64,000 bases of DNA, taken from NCBI GenBank assembly GCA_965232485.1, contig OZ246975.1, positions 1,302,001 through 1,366,000 on the forward strand, given 5' to 3'. Positions 7,215 to 15,745 of the stretch are shown here, piece by piece (position 1 is the stretch's first letter; each line of letters begins with the position of its first letter). Under the pieces are notes generated by a model. That model saw nothing but the letters and a program-made list of their open reading frames with translations, was not told where the DNA came from and did not search any database. This DNA is from VXPQ01 sp965232485. GTDB lineage: Bacteria; Bacteroidota; Rhodothermia; Rhodothermales; VXPQ01. The translations under genes were made by a program, and so were the position numbers.

Positions 7215-8522
7215 TCAGGGCCCGACGCCCATGGATTCCACGATACCGACGAACCGGGTCAAAAACGAAGACGCCATGGCCCCGTCGATAATGCGGTGAT
7301 CGTAGGAAAGAGACAGCCAGGCCATGCGCCGCACCGCAATCACGTCGCCAAGTTTGGGGTCCTCGATCACCACCGGACGTTTCTGAATGCGCCCGACGGC
7401 GAGAATAGCCACCTGCGGCTGGTTGATGATGGGCGTCCCCTTAAGCCCTCCTATCGGGCCGATATTCGTGATGGTGAACGTCCCCCCCTGCAGATCGTCG
7501 GGATGCAACCGCTTGTTGCGCGCCCGGTCCGCCACGTCCGCCACGGACCGCGCCAGGTCGGCGAACGACTGCAGCCCCGCATTGCGAACAACCGGCGCAA
7601 CCAGCCCCGTCTTGCCCACGGCCACGGCGATATTGATATGAAAATCGTCCCGCAGCATAATTTCGTCTCCGTTCACGGACGCATTCAGAACCGGATGCTC
7701 GCGGAGCGCCTCGATGGCGGCGTGCACGAAAAACGGGGTATAGGTCAATTTGGCCCCCTCCCGCTTCAGAAACGCCTCTTTTTCCCGCTGAATGAAGGCG
7801 ACCAGGTTCGTCATGTCCACTTCCGCAAAGGAGGTCACATGGGGCGAAGTCGCCTTGGAGCGCACCATGTGCTCCGCAATGATCTTCCGGGTGCGATCCA
7901 TTTTAACAACCCGCGTTTCGAGGCCTTCGGCAGACTCGACAGGTTGCGGCTCCGGAAATCCGGCGCCCTCTGCAGCGCGGCTGGCCACATACTCCAGCAC
8001 ATCCTTCTTCGTGACCCGTCCGTCCCGACCAGATCCCGTAATGGATTCAAGTTCCGCGTCGCTTACCCCTTCCTGTTCGGCAATGGAGCGCACAAGCGGA
8101 GAGAAGAACGACTCGCTGGCGGCCTGTTTCGGCGCGGCGGCGTCCTGCGGCGCAAACGCAGCCTCTTCGGTAATGCGAGCGGGGGGCGGCTGCGGCGCCG
8201 GAGAGGACGGCTCAGACGCCGGCGGCGCTGGCGGCTGCGGCGCTTCGCGGACCGGTTCGGGGGCAGGAGAATCTGCCTCGTCCTTGTCCGCGATCACGGC
8301 AAGCAACGTGCCCACATCGACCGTTGCGCCCTCTTCCACCAGAATTTCGACCACGACGCCTCCGACCGGCGACGGCACGTCGGTGTCCACTTTGTCGGTG
8401 CCTATCTCAAGCAGCGTTTCATCCTGCTCGATACGTTCTCCGGGCTTCTTGTACCACTCGACCACCGTGCCTTCGGTGATACTCTCTCCCATTTGGGGCA
8501 TGGTGATTTCAACCCTGGCCAT
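7215..8522 (-). CDS. Dihydrolipoamide acyltransferase, E2 component of a 2-oxoacid dehydrogenase complex
   Basis: The 435-residue E2 has a lipoyl domain (1 to about 76) with the modified lysine at Lys44 in EIGTDKVDTDVPS. An Ala/Pro/Glu linker follows, then an E3-binding domain (about 133-175, ITGSGRDGRVTKKDV) and a catalytic CAT domain with the HxxxDG motif SYDHRIIDGA (His409, Asp413). E2 transfers the acyl group from E1 to coenzyme A. The sequence alone does not decide between 2-oxoglutarate, branched-chain and pyruvate substrates; the MPQMGESITEG start fits the first two types. No E1 or E3 gene is adjacent. The gene follows hppA by 45 bp on the same strand. Confidence 0.88.
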   Translation of the reverse strand: MARVEITMPQMGESITEGTVVEWYKKPGERIEQDETLLEIGTDKVDTDVPSPVGGVVVEILVEEGATVDVGTLLAVIADKDEADSPAPEPVREAPQPPAPPASEPSSPAPQPPPARITEEAAFAPQDAAAPKQAASESFFSPLVRSIAEQEGVSDAELESITGSGRDGRVTKKDVLEYVASRAAEGAGFPEPQPVESAEGLETRVVKMDRTRKIIAEHMVRSKATSPHVTSFAEVDMTNLVAFIQREKEAFLKREGAKLTYTPFFVHAAIEALREHPVLNASVNGDEIMLRDDFHINIAVAVGKTGLVAPVVRNAGLQSFADLARSVADVADRARNKRLHPDDLQGGTFTITNIGPIGGLKGTPIINQPQVAILAVGRIQKRPVVIEDPKLGDVIAVRRMAWLSLSYDHRIIDGAMASSFLTRFVGIVESMGVGP

Positions 8523-8567
8523 ATTCGCTTCGCAATGATTGGGAGGACGGGAATGCGCAAGTGCATG

Positions 8568-10643
8568 TTACGCGATAAGCGGCGCAATAACCAGCGCCAC
8601 CACCGCAATCAATTTAATCAAAATATTCAAGCTGGGACCGCTCGTGTCCTTCAATGGATCGCCCACCGTATCGCCTACCACCGACGCCTTGTGGGCGTCG
8701 CTGCCCTTTCCATACATGGTTCCGTCGATCGAAATGTTCCCTTCGATCAATTTCTTGGCGTTATCCCACGCGCCCCCGGCATTAGCCTGGAAAATAGCGA
8801 ACAGCACGCCGGAAACCAGCACGCCGGCCAAAAGCCCGCCCAGCATGCTCTTGTCGATGAATCCTACGATGACCGGCGCCGCAATCGCCAGGAGGCCCGG
8901 CGCCACCATTTCGCGAATCGCCGCCTTCGTGGAAATATCGACGCAGCGCGTATGGTCGGCCCGCGCCGCGCCTTCGCGCAACCCGGGAATCTCCCGGAAC
9001 TGCCGCCCCACCTCCACGATCATGTGTCCGGCCGCCCGGCCCACGGCGCCCATGGCCATGGCGCTGAACACATACGGCAACATGGCGCCGAGCAGCAACC
9101 CGGACAGGATGCGCGGATCGGCCACATCGATGCTGGGCACTTGCGCCTGTTGCTTGAACGCCGCAAAAAGCGCCAGCGCCGTCAGGGCGGCGGACCCGAT
9201 GGCGAATCCCTTCCCGATGGCGGCGGTCGTATTTCCGACAGCGTCGAGTTTGTCTGTGCGCGCCCGAACCTCTTCCGGCAAACCCGACATTTCCGCAATG
9301 CCGCCTGCATTGTCCGAAATCGGCCCGTAGGCGTCGACAGCCAGTTGAATGCCGGTCACCGACAACATGCCCACCGCCGCAATGGCCAGGCCGTACAATC
9401 CGGCGAAATGATAGGCCCCCAGAATCGCCAGAGCCAAAATGACCGCCGGAAGGCCGGTCGAAAACATGCCCACCCCGAGCCCGGCGATAATATTCGTGGC
9501 GGAGCCAGTCACGCTCTGATGAGCGATTCCGCGCGCCGGGCGGTTTTGCGTAGAGGTGTAATACTCCGTGACCAGGCCGATCGAAACGCCCGCCAGCAAC
9601 CCGATCGCCACAGCGACAAACACGCCCAGCGAGGTGTATTCCACCCCCGCCGTCTCCCACTGGGCCGGCAACATCCACCGAATGATGAAATACGCCAGCA
9701 CGGCCATCAGGCCCGACGCCCCGAATTGACCCATGTTGAGCGACCTCTGCGGATTCCCCTCTTCCCGCACCTTGACAACCATCGACCCCAGAATGGAAAC
9801 GAGTACGCCGACGCCCGCCAGAACCAGCGGCGTCGTAACGGCGCTGAGCTCTCCAACCCCGGCGGCGACGAACGAGTCGGCAAACACGGCGCCCAGCACC
9901 ATCGCACTGATGATGGAACCCACGAAGGATTCGAAAAGATCGGCCCCCATGCCAGCGACGTCCCCCACATTGTCTCCTACATTGTCCGCGATCGTGGCGG
10001 GGTTGCGCGGGTCGTCCTCGGGAATGCCCTCGTATACCTTGCCCGCAAGGTCGGCGCCCACGTCGGCGGCCTTCGTATAGATGCCGCCGCCCACGCGCGC
10101 AAACAAGGCGATGGACGAAGCCCCCAGCGAGAATCCGGCGATCACATGAATAATCTTCGCAGCTTCCCATCCGGCGGCATGGTACGCAAGGAAAAGCCCG
10201 CCCAGCCCCAGCACGCCCAGGCCCACCACGCTCAAACCCATCACCAACCCGCCCGAAAACGCCACGTTCAGCGCCGGAGCCAACCCGGTCCGCGCCGCAT
10301 TGGCCGTGCGCACATTGGCCCGCGTCGCCACGGTCATGCCGATAAAACCCGCCAGCCCGGAAGCCAGCGCGCCGGCCGCAAACGAAACGGCGATAAGCCA
10401 GGACGTGTCCTGCCCCCTGTTGACCAGCGCCAGAAAAACGGCCACAAGCACGACGAACACAGCCAGCACGCGGTACTCCCGCCGCAGAAACGCCCGGGCG
10501 CCGTCCGCAATGTAGCCCGCAATTTCGACCATATTCTCCGTACCGGGGCTCTGGCGACCAATCCAGCGCGTCCGCAGGAAAGCATAGGCCAGCGCCAGCA
10601 AGCCAGAGACCAGCACAAGCAAAATTATCGTTTCGACATTCAT
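8568..10643 (-). CDS. hppA: Membrane-bound ion-pumping pyrophosphatase
   Basis: This 691-residue polytopic protein (about 16 hydrophobic segments) couples pyrophosphate hydrolysis to H+ or Na+ export. The active-site signature is clear: AADVGADLAGKVYEGIPEDD, then NPATIADNVGDNVGDVAGMG. The segment GNTTAAIGKGFAIGSAAL carries Ala and Gly where K+-independent pumps have Lys and Thr, which indicates the K+-dependent subfamily. Whether H+ or Na+ is pumped cannot be decided here. The ATG at 10643 overlaps the pth stop codon (ATGA) and starts MNVETIILLVLVSG; the longer upstream frame runs through pth and is not used. The pump supports growth by removing the pyrophosphate produced in biosynthesis. Confidence 0.93.
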   Translation of the reverse strand: MNVETIILLVLVSGLLALAYAFLRTRWIGRQSPGTENMVEIAGYIADGARAFLRREYRVLAVFVVLVAVFLALVNRGQDTSWLIAVSFAAGALASGLAGFIGMTVATRANVRTANAARTGLAPALNVAFSGGLVMGLSVVGLGVLGLGGLFLAYHAAGWEAAKIIHVIAGFSLGASSIALFARVGGGIYTKAADVGADLAGKVYEGIPEDDPRNPATIADNVGDNVGDVAGMGADLFESFVGSIISAMVLGAVFADSFVAAGVGELSAVTTPLVLAGVGVLVSILGSMVVKVREEGNPQRSLNMGQFGASGLMAVLAYFIIRWMLPAQWETAGVEYTSLGVFVAVAIGLLAGVSIGLVTEYYTSTQNRPARGIAHQSVTGSATNIIAGLGVGMFSTGLPAVILALAILGAYHFAGLYGLAIAAVGMLSVTGIQLAVDAYGPISDNAGGIAEMSGLPEEVRARTDKLDAVGNTTAAIGKGFAIGSAALTALALFAAFKQQAQVPSIDVADPRILSGLLLGAMLPYVFSAMAMGAVGRAAGHMIVEVGRQFREIPGLREGAARADHTRCVDISTKAAIREMVAPGLLAIAAPVIVGFIDKSMLGGLLAGVLVSGVLFAIFQANAGGAWDNAKKLIEGNISIDGTMYGKGSDAHKASVVGDTVGDPLKDTSGPSLNILIKLIAVVALVIAPLIA

Positions 10644-11224
10644 TGGGTTACGTCTTTGTTGAATCGATTCATAGCGACAGAAATGCCCTCGCATACGAAC
10701 GCCTCGACCGCATTGCGAGCCCGAATCACCGCCTCGTCCATGGACAAGCGTTCCTCGGCGGAAAACGGAGACAGAACATGTCGTACTTGACCGCCTCGGG
10801 CAAAGTCATTGCCCACGCCGATGCGCAGGCGCGGAAAATTCTGGTGGCCAAGGCGATCCGCGATATCCTGCAAGCCATTGTGCCCCCCGGCGCTTCCGGA
10901 AGGACGCAGGCGCAACCGACCCGGCGGCAGGTTGATATCGTCCACAATCACGAGAAGTTGCCGAGGCTCCATGCGCCAGGCGCCAAGCAAGGCGCTAATG
11001 GCTTTGCCGCTGCGATTCATAAAAGTCAACGGCTTGGCGACCCCGACAGGGGCGCTGCGAATACGTCCCCACCCCAGCAATACGTTGCCGCGCCCATGCT
11101 CGAACGTTGCGCGGGCGCGTTCCGCCACCGCGTCGGCCACCTCGAATCCAATGTTGTGCCGCGTCGCTTCGTATTCCGGGCCCGGATTCCCCAGCCCGAC
11201 GATGAGGCGCTTCGATTTCGACAT
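10640..11224 (-). CDS. pth: Peptidyl-tRNA hydrolase
   Basis: The 194-residue protein recycles peptidyl-tRNA by cleaving the ester link. Family motifs are intact: VGLGNPGPEYEATRHNIGFE with Asn13 and catalytic His23, then TFMNRSG, VIVDDINLPPG and SGSAGGHNGL. Length matches the family. It lies in the conserved order prs-rplY-pth on the minus strand, starts 16 nt after the rplY stop, and overlaps the next gene hppA by 4 nt, so translational coupling is likely. Confidence 0.95.
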   Translation of the reverse strand: MSKSKRLIVGLGNPGPEYEATRHNIGFEVADAVAERARATFEHGRGNVLLGWGRIRSAPVGVAKPLTFMNRSGKAISALLGAWRMEPRQLLVIVDDINLPPGRLRLRPSGSAGGHNGLQDIADRLGHQNFPRLRIGVGNDFARGGQVRHVLSPFSAEERLSMDEAVIRARNAVEAFVCEGISVAMNRFNKDVTQ

Positions 11225-11239
11225 GGCTGGCTACGACGA

Positions 11240-11872
11240 TCAGGCATCGCCCTCTGCATCCTCCTCTTCGGAATCGTCCGCTTCGGCGTCTTCCACTCCC
11301 TCGACGGCCTCGGCCTCGGCCTCTTCGACGACGCGCGGCTGCGCCACCGTCACGATGGTCTGGTCGGAACGTCCCAGGAACGTAATGTCTCCCTCGTCCA
11401 GATCGCCTATATGGATGGTGTCCCCTATGGACAACTCCGAAATATCCACCGGGATGTGCGAAGGAATATTCCGGGGAAGACAGCGGACTTCCAGTTCGTG
11501 CAAAATGACCTGCACCGCGCCGCCTTCGCGCTGTCCAACGGGCGTGCCCTCAAAATGGACGGGAACCGTGATCGTCAGCAGCTCGCCCGTCTTGAGCGCC
11601 AGGAAGTCGGCGTGCATGGGACGATCCGTAACCGGATGCAACGCCGCGTCCTTCAGAATGCAGCGAAAGGCTTGCCCGTCCACGCGCACTTCCACAATGT
11701 GCGTCTCGGTCGTATAAACAAGGTTTCTCAAATGCTCTTCAGCAAGTTGAAAAACCACCGGGTCTATGTGTTGTCCATACAAAACGCAGGGCACATTGCC
11801 TGCGCGGCGGACAGCGCGCGCCGCCGACTTGCCAACGGCGCGCGGCTCAACATCGAACGTAAGGGCGTCCAT
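11240..11872 (-). CDS. rplY: 50S ribosomal protein L25/Ctc
   Basis: The 210-residue protein belongs to the long L25 (Ctc/TL5) type, which binds 5S rRNA. An N-terminal L25 domain (ARAVRRAGNVPCVLYGQHID) is followed by a beta-domain (about 100-190, VPVHFEGTPVGQREGG). A strongly acidic C-terminal tail of about 30 residues rich in Glu, Asp and Ala closes it. It sits between prs and pth as in many bacteria. Confidence 0.93.
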   Translation of the reverse strand: MDALTFDVEPRAVGKSAARAVRRAGNVPCVLYGQHIDPVVFQLAEEHLRNLVYTTETHIVEVRVDGQAFRCILKDAALHPVTDRPMHADFLALKTGELLTITVPVHFEGTPVGQREGGAVQVILHELEVRCLPRNIPSHIPVDISELSIGDTIHIGDLDEGDITFLGRSDQTIVTVAQPRVVEEAEAEAVEGVEDAEADDSEEEDAEGDA

Positions 11873-11920
11873 GATCTGCGGAATACGATGACTCGTGGAA
11901 CAAAGGGAAAAAGCCGCCGC

Positions 11921-12871
11921 CTAATCGGCGAACAGCGTCGAAATGGAATCTTCCATGTAAATGCGGCGAATAGCGTCCGAGAACAACTCGGCGACACTGA
12001 CCACGTCGATGCGTTCCGAAGGAAACTTCAAAGGAATCGTATCCGTCACGACCATCTTCGCTATTTCCGAGGTTTCTATCCGTTCGCATGCAGGTTCCGA
12101 CAACAGCGCATGCGTGCAGGCAGCAATAATTTGCTTGCTTCCCGCCTCGCGCAACGCCTTGGCCGCGTTGGTCAGGGTGCCCGCCGTATCGCACATGTCG
12201 TCAACAAGGATAACGTTGCGCCCCTTGACCTCGCCGATAATGTTCATCACTTCGGCCTGGTTCTGCCGGGGCCGCCGCTTGTCGATCACCGCAAGGTCCG
12301 CCCCCAACCGTCTCGCATGCGCGCGCGCCACCTTGATTGCGCCTACGTCAGGAGCGACCACGACCAAATTGTCGAGTTGCAATTTCCTGAGATAGCTTGT
12401 TAAAACGCCGGACCCATATAAATGATCCACGGGGACATCAAAGAAACCTTGAATCTGCGGAGCATGCAAATCCATCGTAAGAATGCGATGCACGCCTGCC
12501 GTCGCCAGCATATCCGCCATCAGCTTCGCAGCAATGGACACGCGGGGCTGATCCTTCCGATCCTGTCGAGCATAGCCGAAATACGGCATGACCGCCGTGA
12601 TCCGTTCCGCAGACGCCCGCTTGGCGGCGTCGATAAGCAAAAGCAATTCGATCCAGTGATCCGCCTGGGGCTGGGTGCTCTGGATAATAAAGAGGTCCGA
12701 ACCGCGGATGGATTCGCCGTACCGCACGTAAATCTCCCCATCCGCAAAATCCCGGATAGCCAGCCTGCCAAGCTGCTTTCCGTACGCATCGGCGATCTTC
12801 TGCGCCAGCGGCAAATTCGAGCGACCGGCGAAAATGGAAATAGGAATGTCTCGGACGACAGGCGTGTTCAT
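11921..12871 (-). CDS. prs: Ribose-phosphate pyrophosphokinase
   Basis: The 316-residue enzyme makes PRPP from ribose 5-phosphate and ATP. It has FAGRSNLPLAQKIADAYG at the N-terminus, the ATP-loop region YFGYARQDRKDQPRVSI, the catalytic flexible loop after APDVGAIKVARAHA (KRRPRQNQAEV), and the PRPP-binding loop ILVDDMCDTAGT. ATG 12871 gives the usual family length; the frame extends upstream without homology. PRPP made here feeds pyrR/pyrB-linked pyrimidine synthesis elsewhere in the window. tRNA-Gln lies 67 bp upstream in the same direction. Confidence 0.95.
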   Translation of the reverse strand: MNTPVVRDIPISIFAGRSNLPLAQKIADAYGKQLGRLAIRDFADGEIYVRYGESIRGSDLFIIQSTQPQADHWIELLLLIDAAKRASAERITAVMPYFGYARQDRKDQPRVSIAAKLMADMLATAGVHRILTMDLHAPQIQGFFDVPVDHLYGSGVLTSYLRKLQLDNLVVVAPDVGAIKVARAHARRLGADLAVIDKRRPRQNQAEVMNIIGEVKGRNVILVDDMCDTAGTLTNAAKALREAGSKQIIAACTHALLSEPACERIETSEIAKMVVTDTIPLKFPSERIDVVSVAELFSDAIRRIYMEDSISTLFAD

Positions 12872-12938
12872 AGGTAAGGGGTTCGCTTCAACCGGGCTTC
12901 TTGTGCAAGGCCTGATGCATGGTCTGCCGAAGGCGTCG

Positions 12939-13009
12939 TTGCCCGGGGAGGATTCGAACCTCCACATACGGCTCCAAAGGCCGCTGTCCTGCCATTAGAC
13001 GACCGGGCA
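12939..13009 (-). tRNA. tRNA-Gln (anticodon TTG)
   Basis: On the minus strand the acceptor arms TGCCCGG and CCGGGCA pair fully. The T arm GGAGG-TTCGAAT-CCTCC is perfect. The anticodon stem GCGGC/GCCGT encloses the loop CTTTGGA with anticodon TTG. The discriminator base is A, and CCA is not encoded. It lies upstream of prs. Confidence 0.93.
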
Positions 13010-13114
13010 AAAGGGCGCAAGGAAAACAAAATAAGGAATGGAACGCGGTGCGCAAACGGCCTAATCAACGACGGCTACCCGCAGTGGTTTCTGCAAAGGG
13101 TCTTGCAGGCGGAT

Positions 13115-13130
13115 CATATGCCGGAATATG
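13115..13130. promoter_or_regulatory. Palindrome upstream of the DtxR/MntR-type regulator gene
   Basis: CATATGCCGGAATATG has 5-bp complementary arms (CATAT/ATATG). It lies 49 bp before the regulator's ATG, where an autoregulatory operator could be placed. The match to known DtxR/MntR operators is not tested; this is only a positional candidate. Confidence 0.25.
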
Positions 13131-13178
13131 GGGTTCAGCACACAGGTTTCCGTTTGTTTATCCCTTCCTGCGCCGCAC

Positions 13179-13844
13179 ATGCTCAGCCAGGCTGTCGAAG
13201 ATTACATCAAGACCATTTATCGGGTCCGGCAACGCGGAGAAGCCGCATCCACCAGCGATATTGCCCGAGCCCTGAACGTTTCCGCCGCATCAGTCACGAA
13301 CATGGCCAAAAGGCTGGCGCAGATGGGCCTGACGGAATACGAACCCTACCAGGGCGTGCGCCTGACGGACACCGGCAACAAGGTAGCGCTGGAAATCATT
13401 CGCCATCATCGTTTGCTTGAACTGTATCTGCGGAACGTAATGGGCTATTCCTGGGACAAGGCGCACGAAGAAGCGGAGTTGCTCGAACACCATATTTCCG
13501 AAGAATTCGAGCAAAAAATCGACGAAATGCTGGGCCACCCGACCCACGACCCGCATGGAGACCCCATTCCCACGCGGGAAGGCGAAATCGCCGAGCACAA
13601 CACCAACCCCCTTGCCGCCGCGGAAGCCGGCCTGCATGTGGTCGTCGAACGCGTGTCCGACGAAGACCCCGCTTTGCTGAATCACCTCGAAAGCCTGGGC
13701 CTGTTGCCCGGCGCTACGCTGGAAATCGTCGGGAAAGAGCCTTTCGAGGGGCCCCTGAAAATCCGAATAGGGGAACGGGAGCACATGCTCGGGTACCGCA
13801 TCGCCAACCACATTTTCGTAGACGTGTTGACTGAAAACGCCTAA
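13179..13844 (+). CDS. DtxR/MntR-family metal-dependent transcriptional regulator
   Basis: The 221-residue protein has an N-terminal winged helix (MLSQAVEDYIKTIYRV, TSDIARALNVSAASVTNM). The metal-binding dimerisation domain follows (EIIRHHRLLELYL, then HEEAELLEHHIS and HDPHGDPIP). Its His/Glu/Cys-position residues fit Mn(II)- or Fe(II)-responsive repressors. A C-terminal FeoA/SH3-like domain (about 145-221, LESLGLLPGATLEIV) completes it. ATG 13179 is chosen because family homology starts there. It converges with the phosphatase gene, 4 bp apart. No transporter is adjacent, so its targets are elsewhere. Confidence 0.85.
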   Translation: MLSQAVEDYIKTIYRVRQRGEAASTSDIARALNVSAASVTNMAKRLAQMGLTEYEPYQGVRLTDTGNKVALEIIRHHRLLELYLRNVMGYSWDKAHEEAELLEHHISEEFEQKIDEMLGHPTHDPHGDPIPTREGEIAEHNTNPLAAAEAGLHVVVERVSDEDPALLNHLESLGLLPGATLEIVGKEPFEGPLKIRIGEREHMLGYRIANHIFVDVLTENA

Positions 13845-13848
13845 GGGA

Positions 13849-14835
13849 TCATCCCTCGGCGACGGCGAACGCTTCCAGCGTCGCGTCGTGCAGCAATCCG
13901 TTCGTAGCGACAATGCCCGCGTTGCGGTCGAGTTTCGCGCCGCGCCGGAAATCAAGCGGGCGACCCGCCATGTCCGTAACCCGACCGCCTGCCTCCTCCA
14001 CGATGAGGACGCCCGCCGCATGGTCCCAGATATTCTCGACATACCCTGACCAGGACGTCAGACGGAGGTAGATATCCGCATCGCCCCGCGCCAGCACGCC
14101 GTATTTCGCCTGACTGTCCATGCGAATTGAGGCGGCTTCCACGCCCAGCTGTTCAGCAACGGCAGCCGCCCCCCGCCGCGATCCGTGCTGCGATTCGAAC
14201 GGCTCGCAAAGCCGGGCTTGCGCAGCGGTTGCTACGGGCCGCACCCGAATGGGCCGCAAAGCGGCGCCTTCGGCGGCGTCAAGCGGGGCCTGAAACGCCC
14301 CGGCTCCCCGGTGCGCCGCGAAAACAACCCCTTTTTCAGGCCCTCCCTGCATGTCGCAGGGCAAATCGGGACACGCCATGGCTCCCGCGACGAGTTCCCC
14401 CTCCACGATCAGCGCCAGCGCCACGGCGTACTGATCGCGCCGCAAAAACCCCTTCGTGCCGTCGATCGGATCCAGCGTCCAGAACCGGTCGGAATAGCCG
14501 ACGGCATTGCCGCGATCGATCCAGGCGCATACCGAAGCAGGCGTGGCGTCGGGCAGCGCCTGCGCCACCTCTTCGGTCACCTTGTCAAGCACGCTTTCGT
14601 TTTCCGGCAGGCGCAGCGCGGCGGAATCTTCCTCTCCAATGACGGGATCCCCCGGAAACGCTTCCTGCAACGCATGGCACACGATCGCCTGACTCCCGAA
14701 ATCCGCCACCGTAACCGGCGAATGATCTTCTTTCCTGAGCGTGGACGTCCCCAGCGTTTTCTGAACCGACATGCAAACGCGCGCCGCCCTGCGCACGGCA
14801 TGGATGGCTACGTCGAACTCCGTCTGATATTTCAT
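13849..14835 (-). CDS. 3'(2'),5'-bisphosphate nucleotidase / inositol-monophosphatase-family phosphatase
   Basis: The 328-residue protein has the metal-dependent FIG phosphatase motifs: GEEDSAALR, WTLDPIDGTKGFLR (metal-binding Asp pair) and ENIWDHAAGVLIVEEAGG. Overall architecture and length fit the Met22/HAL2/CysQ type, which removes 3'-phosphoadenosine phosphate formed in sulfate metabolism. Substrate is inferred from similarity. Its ATG overlaps the stop of the upstream HSDR_N-like gene by 4 nt (ATGA), indicating coupled translation. No other sulfate-assimilation gene is near. Confidence 0.85.
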   Translation of the reverse strand: MKYQTEFDVAIHAVRRAARVCMSVQKTLGTSTLRKEDHSPVTVADFGSQAIVCHALQEAFPGDPVIGEEDSAALRLPENESVLDKVTEEVAQALPDATPASVCAWIDRGNAVGYSDRFWTLDPIDGTKGFLRRDQYAVALALIVEGELVAGAMACPDLPCDMQGGPEKGVVFAAHRGAGAFQAPLDAAEGAALRPIRVRPVATAAQARLCEPFESQHGSRRGAAAVAEQLGVEAASIRMDSQAKYGVLARGDADIYLRLTSWSGYVENIWDHAAGVLIVEEAGGRVTDMAGRPLDFRRGAKLDRNAGIVATNGLLHDATLEAFAVAEG

Positions 14836-15335
14836 AATGCAGAATTTCTGTCGTTCGCAGGCCCGGCTGCGGAAATTTCTTCAAAAGAGGGGACGCCGCC
14901 TATAAACTCGCCCGGACGATCTGCCCGCCAGCAGTAATGACGCAATCCGTTCGTTACGGCGAGATAACGCGCCCCGACGACCCGGTTGTATCTTGCAACC
15001 TGTTCGAACGCCGCGGCGCCTGGACATACCTGCGGCGCCTTGCATTCCACCATCAGGGCCGCAGCGCCCTGCCTGTCGTAGGCAACCAGGTCGGCCCGGC
15101 GAGACATGCCCTGGTATTCGAAATGCATTTCCACAACAATCAACGACGGAGAATAACCGCGCTCCTGGACGAGAAAATGCAAAAAATGCACGCGCACCCA
15201 TTCCTCTGGAACGAGGCGCACATACTTACTCCGTACGGGATCGAAAACGTATCGGGAATCCTTGTTCGCCCCCGGCCGGACGTGCAAAGGACAAGCCGGG
15301 AGGTTCAGCCGGGGAAAACCGTCCGCGCCGGTCAA
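14832..15335 (-). CDS. HSDR_N-type protein (restriction-enzyme R subunit N-terminal domain, PD-(D/E)xK fold)
   Basis: This 167-residue protein consists of a single domain like the N-terminus of type I restriction R subunits. It has VFDPVRSKYVRLVPEEWVR near the start and a nuclease-type motif with Asp82 (RRADLVAYD) and Glu97-x-Lys99 (LMVECKAP). Stand-alone copies of this domain are common in Bacteroidota and their role is unknown. The likely start is TTG 15335, overlapping the stop of the upstream small ORF; a later start would cut into the conserved NLPACPLHVR segment. No helicase, HsdM or HsdS gene is nearby, so this is not a restriction system as it stands. Confidence 0.75.
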   Translation of the reverse strand: MTGADGFPRLNLPACPLHVRPGANKDSRYVFDPVRSKYVRLVPEEWVRVHFLHFLVQERGYSPSLIVVEMHFEYQGMSRRADLVAYDRQGAAALMVECKAPQVCPGAAAFEQVARYNRVVGARYLAVTNGLRHYCWRADRPGEFIGGVPSFEEISAAGPANDRNSAL

Positions 15336-15559
15336 TCTTCCTGGATAACCGTTATGTTCGGCATGGTTCTGGGCCGACGATAAAGGGACCCCTTCGAACC
15401 ATTGATCGAAACGTTTTGCTGTACCATATCCCAGTTTTGCTCAATTTCGGTTTCGTCTCCGCTGAAAGGCGCCGAACCGGTCCCGGACCGGCCAAAATCG
15501 AAAACGTAGAGGTTGTTGGGAATGCCCAGAAGGACTTGTGTCTGCGTCAGCGTCTGCAT
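15332..15559 (-). CDS. Hypothetical 75-residue protein, first gene before the HSDR_N protein
   Basis: The ORF from ATG 15559 (a TTG at 15568 is also in frame) encodes a short protein containing LGIPNNLYVFDFGRSG and WDMVQQNVSINGSKG. I do not recognise a family, signal peptide or membrane segment. Its stop overlaps the presumed start of the HSDR_N gene, which supports a real coding role within a three-gene run ending in the phosphatase gene. A hairpin lies just upstream. Confidence 0.45.
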   Translation of the reverse strand: MQTLTQTQVLLGIPNNLYVFDFGRSGTGSAPFSGDETEIEQNWDMVQQNVSINGSKGSLYRRPRTMPNITVIQED

Positions 15560-15563
15560 AATG

Positions 15564-15584
15564 AACAAAAGGATAACTTTTGTT
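15564..15584. promoter_or_regulatory. Short perfect inverted repeat in the leader of the 75-residue ORF
   Basis: AACAAAAG and CTTTTGTT form an 8-bp perfect stem around a 5-nt centre, ending 4 nt before the ATG at 15559. It could act as a repressor site or as a leader hairpin over the start region. It is AT-rich and unlike a GC-rich terminator. Confidence 0.3.
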
Positions 15585-15745
15585 GAGGCAAAGCCGGGGA
15601 TGCATGGGGGTGCGTACCGAAAAATCCCCGGCGAGGGACAAATGGTAGGACGCTTGAAGCAGAAAGGTTCCGTGAAGACGCATTTTTTTGCACGGGACCC
15701 GGACAGGGGCGAAAAAACGGAAGCGGTCCGTCGGGGAATAGTCCT

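Noticed and set aside
7296..10790. 1164-codon plus-strand ORF opposite the E2 and hppA genes
   Set aside because: It is antisense to two clear families and is a composition effect of GC-rich codons; its translation is low-complexity and shows no recognisable motif.
14832..15335. Type I restriction-modification system
   Set aside because: Only the R-subunit N-terminal domain is present; helicase motor, HsdM and HsdS are missing from the neighbourhood.
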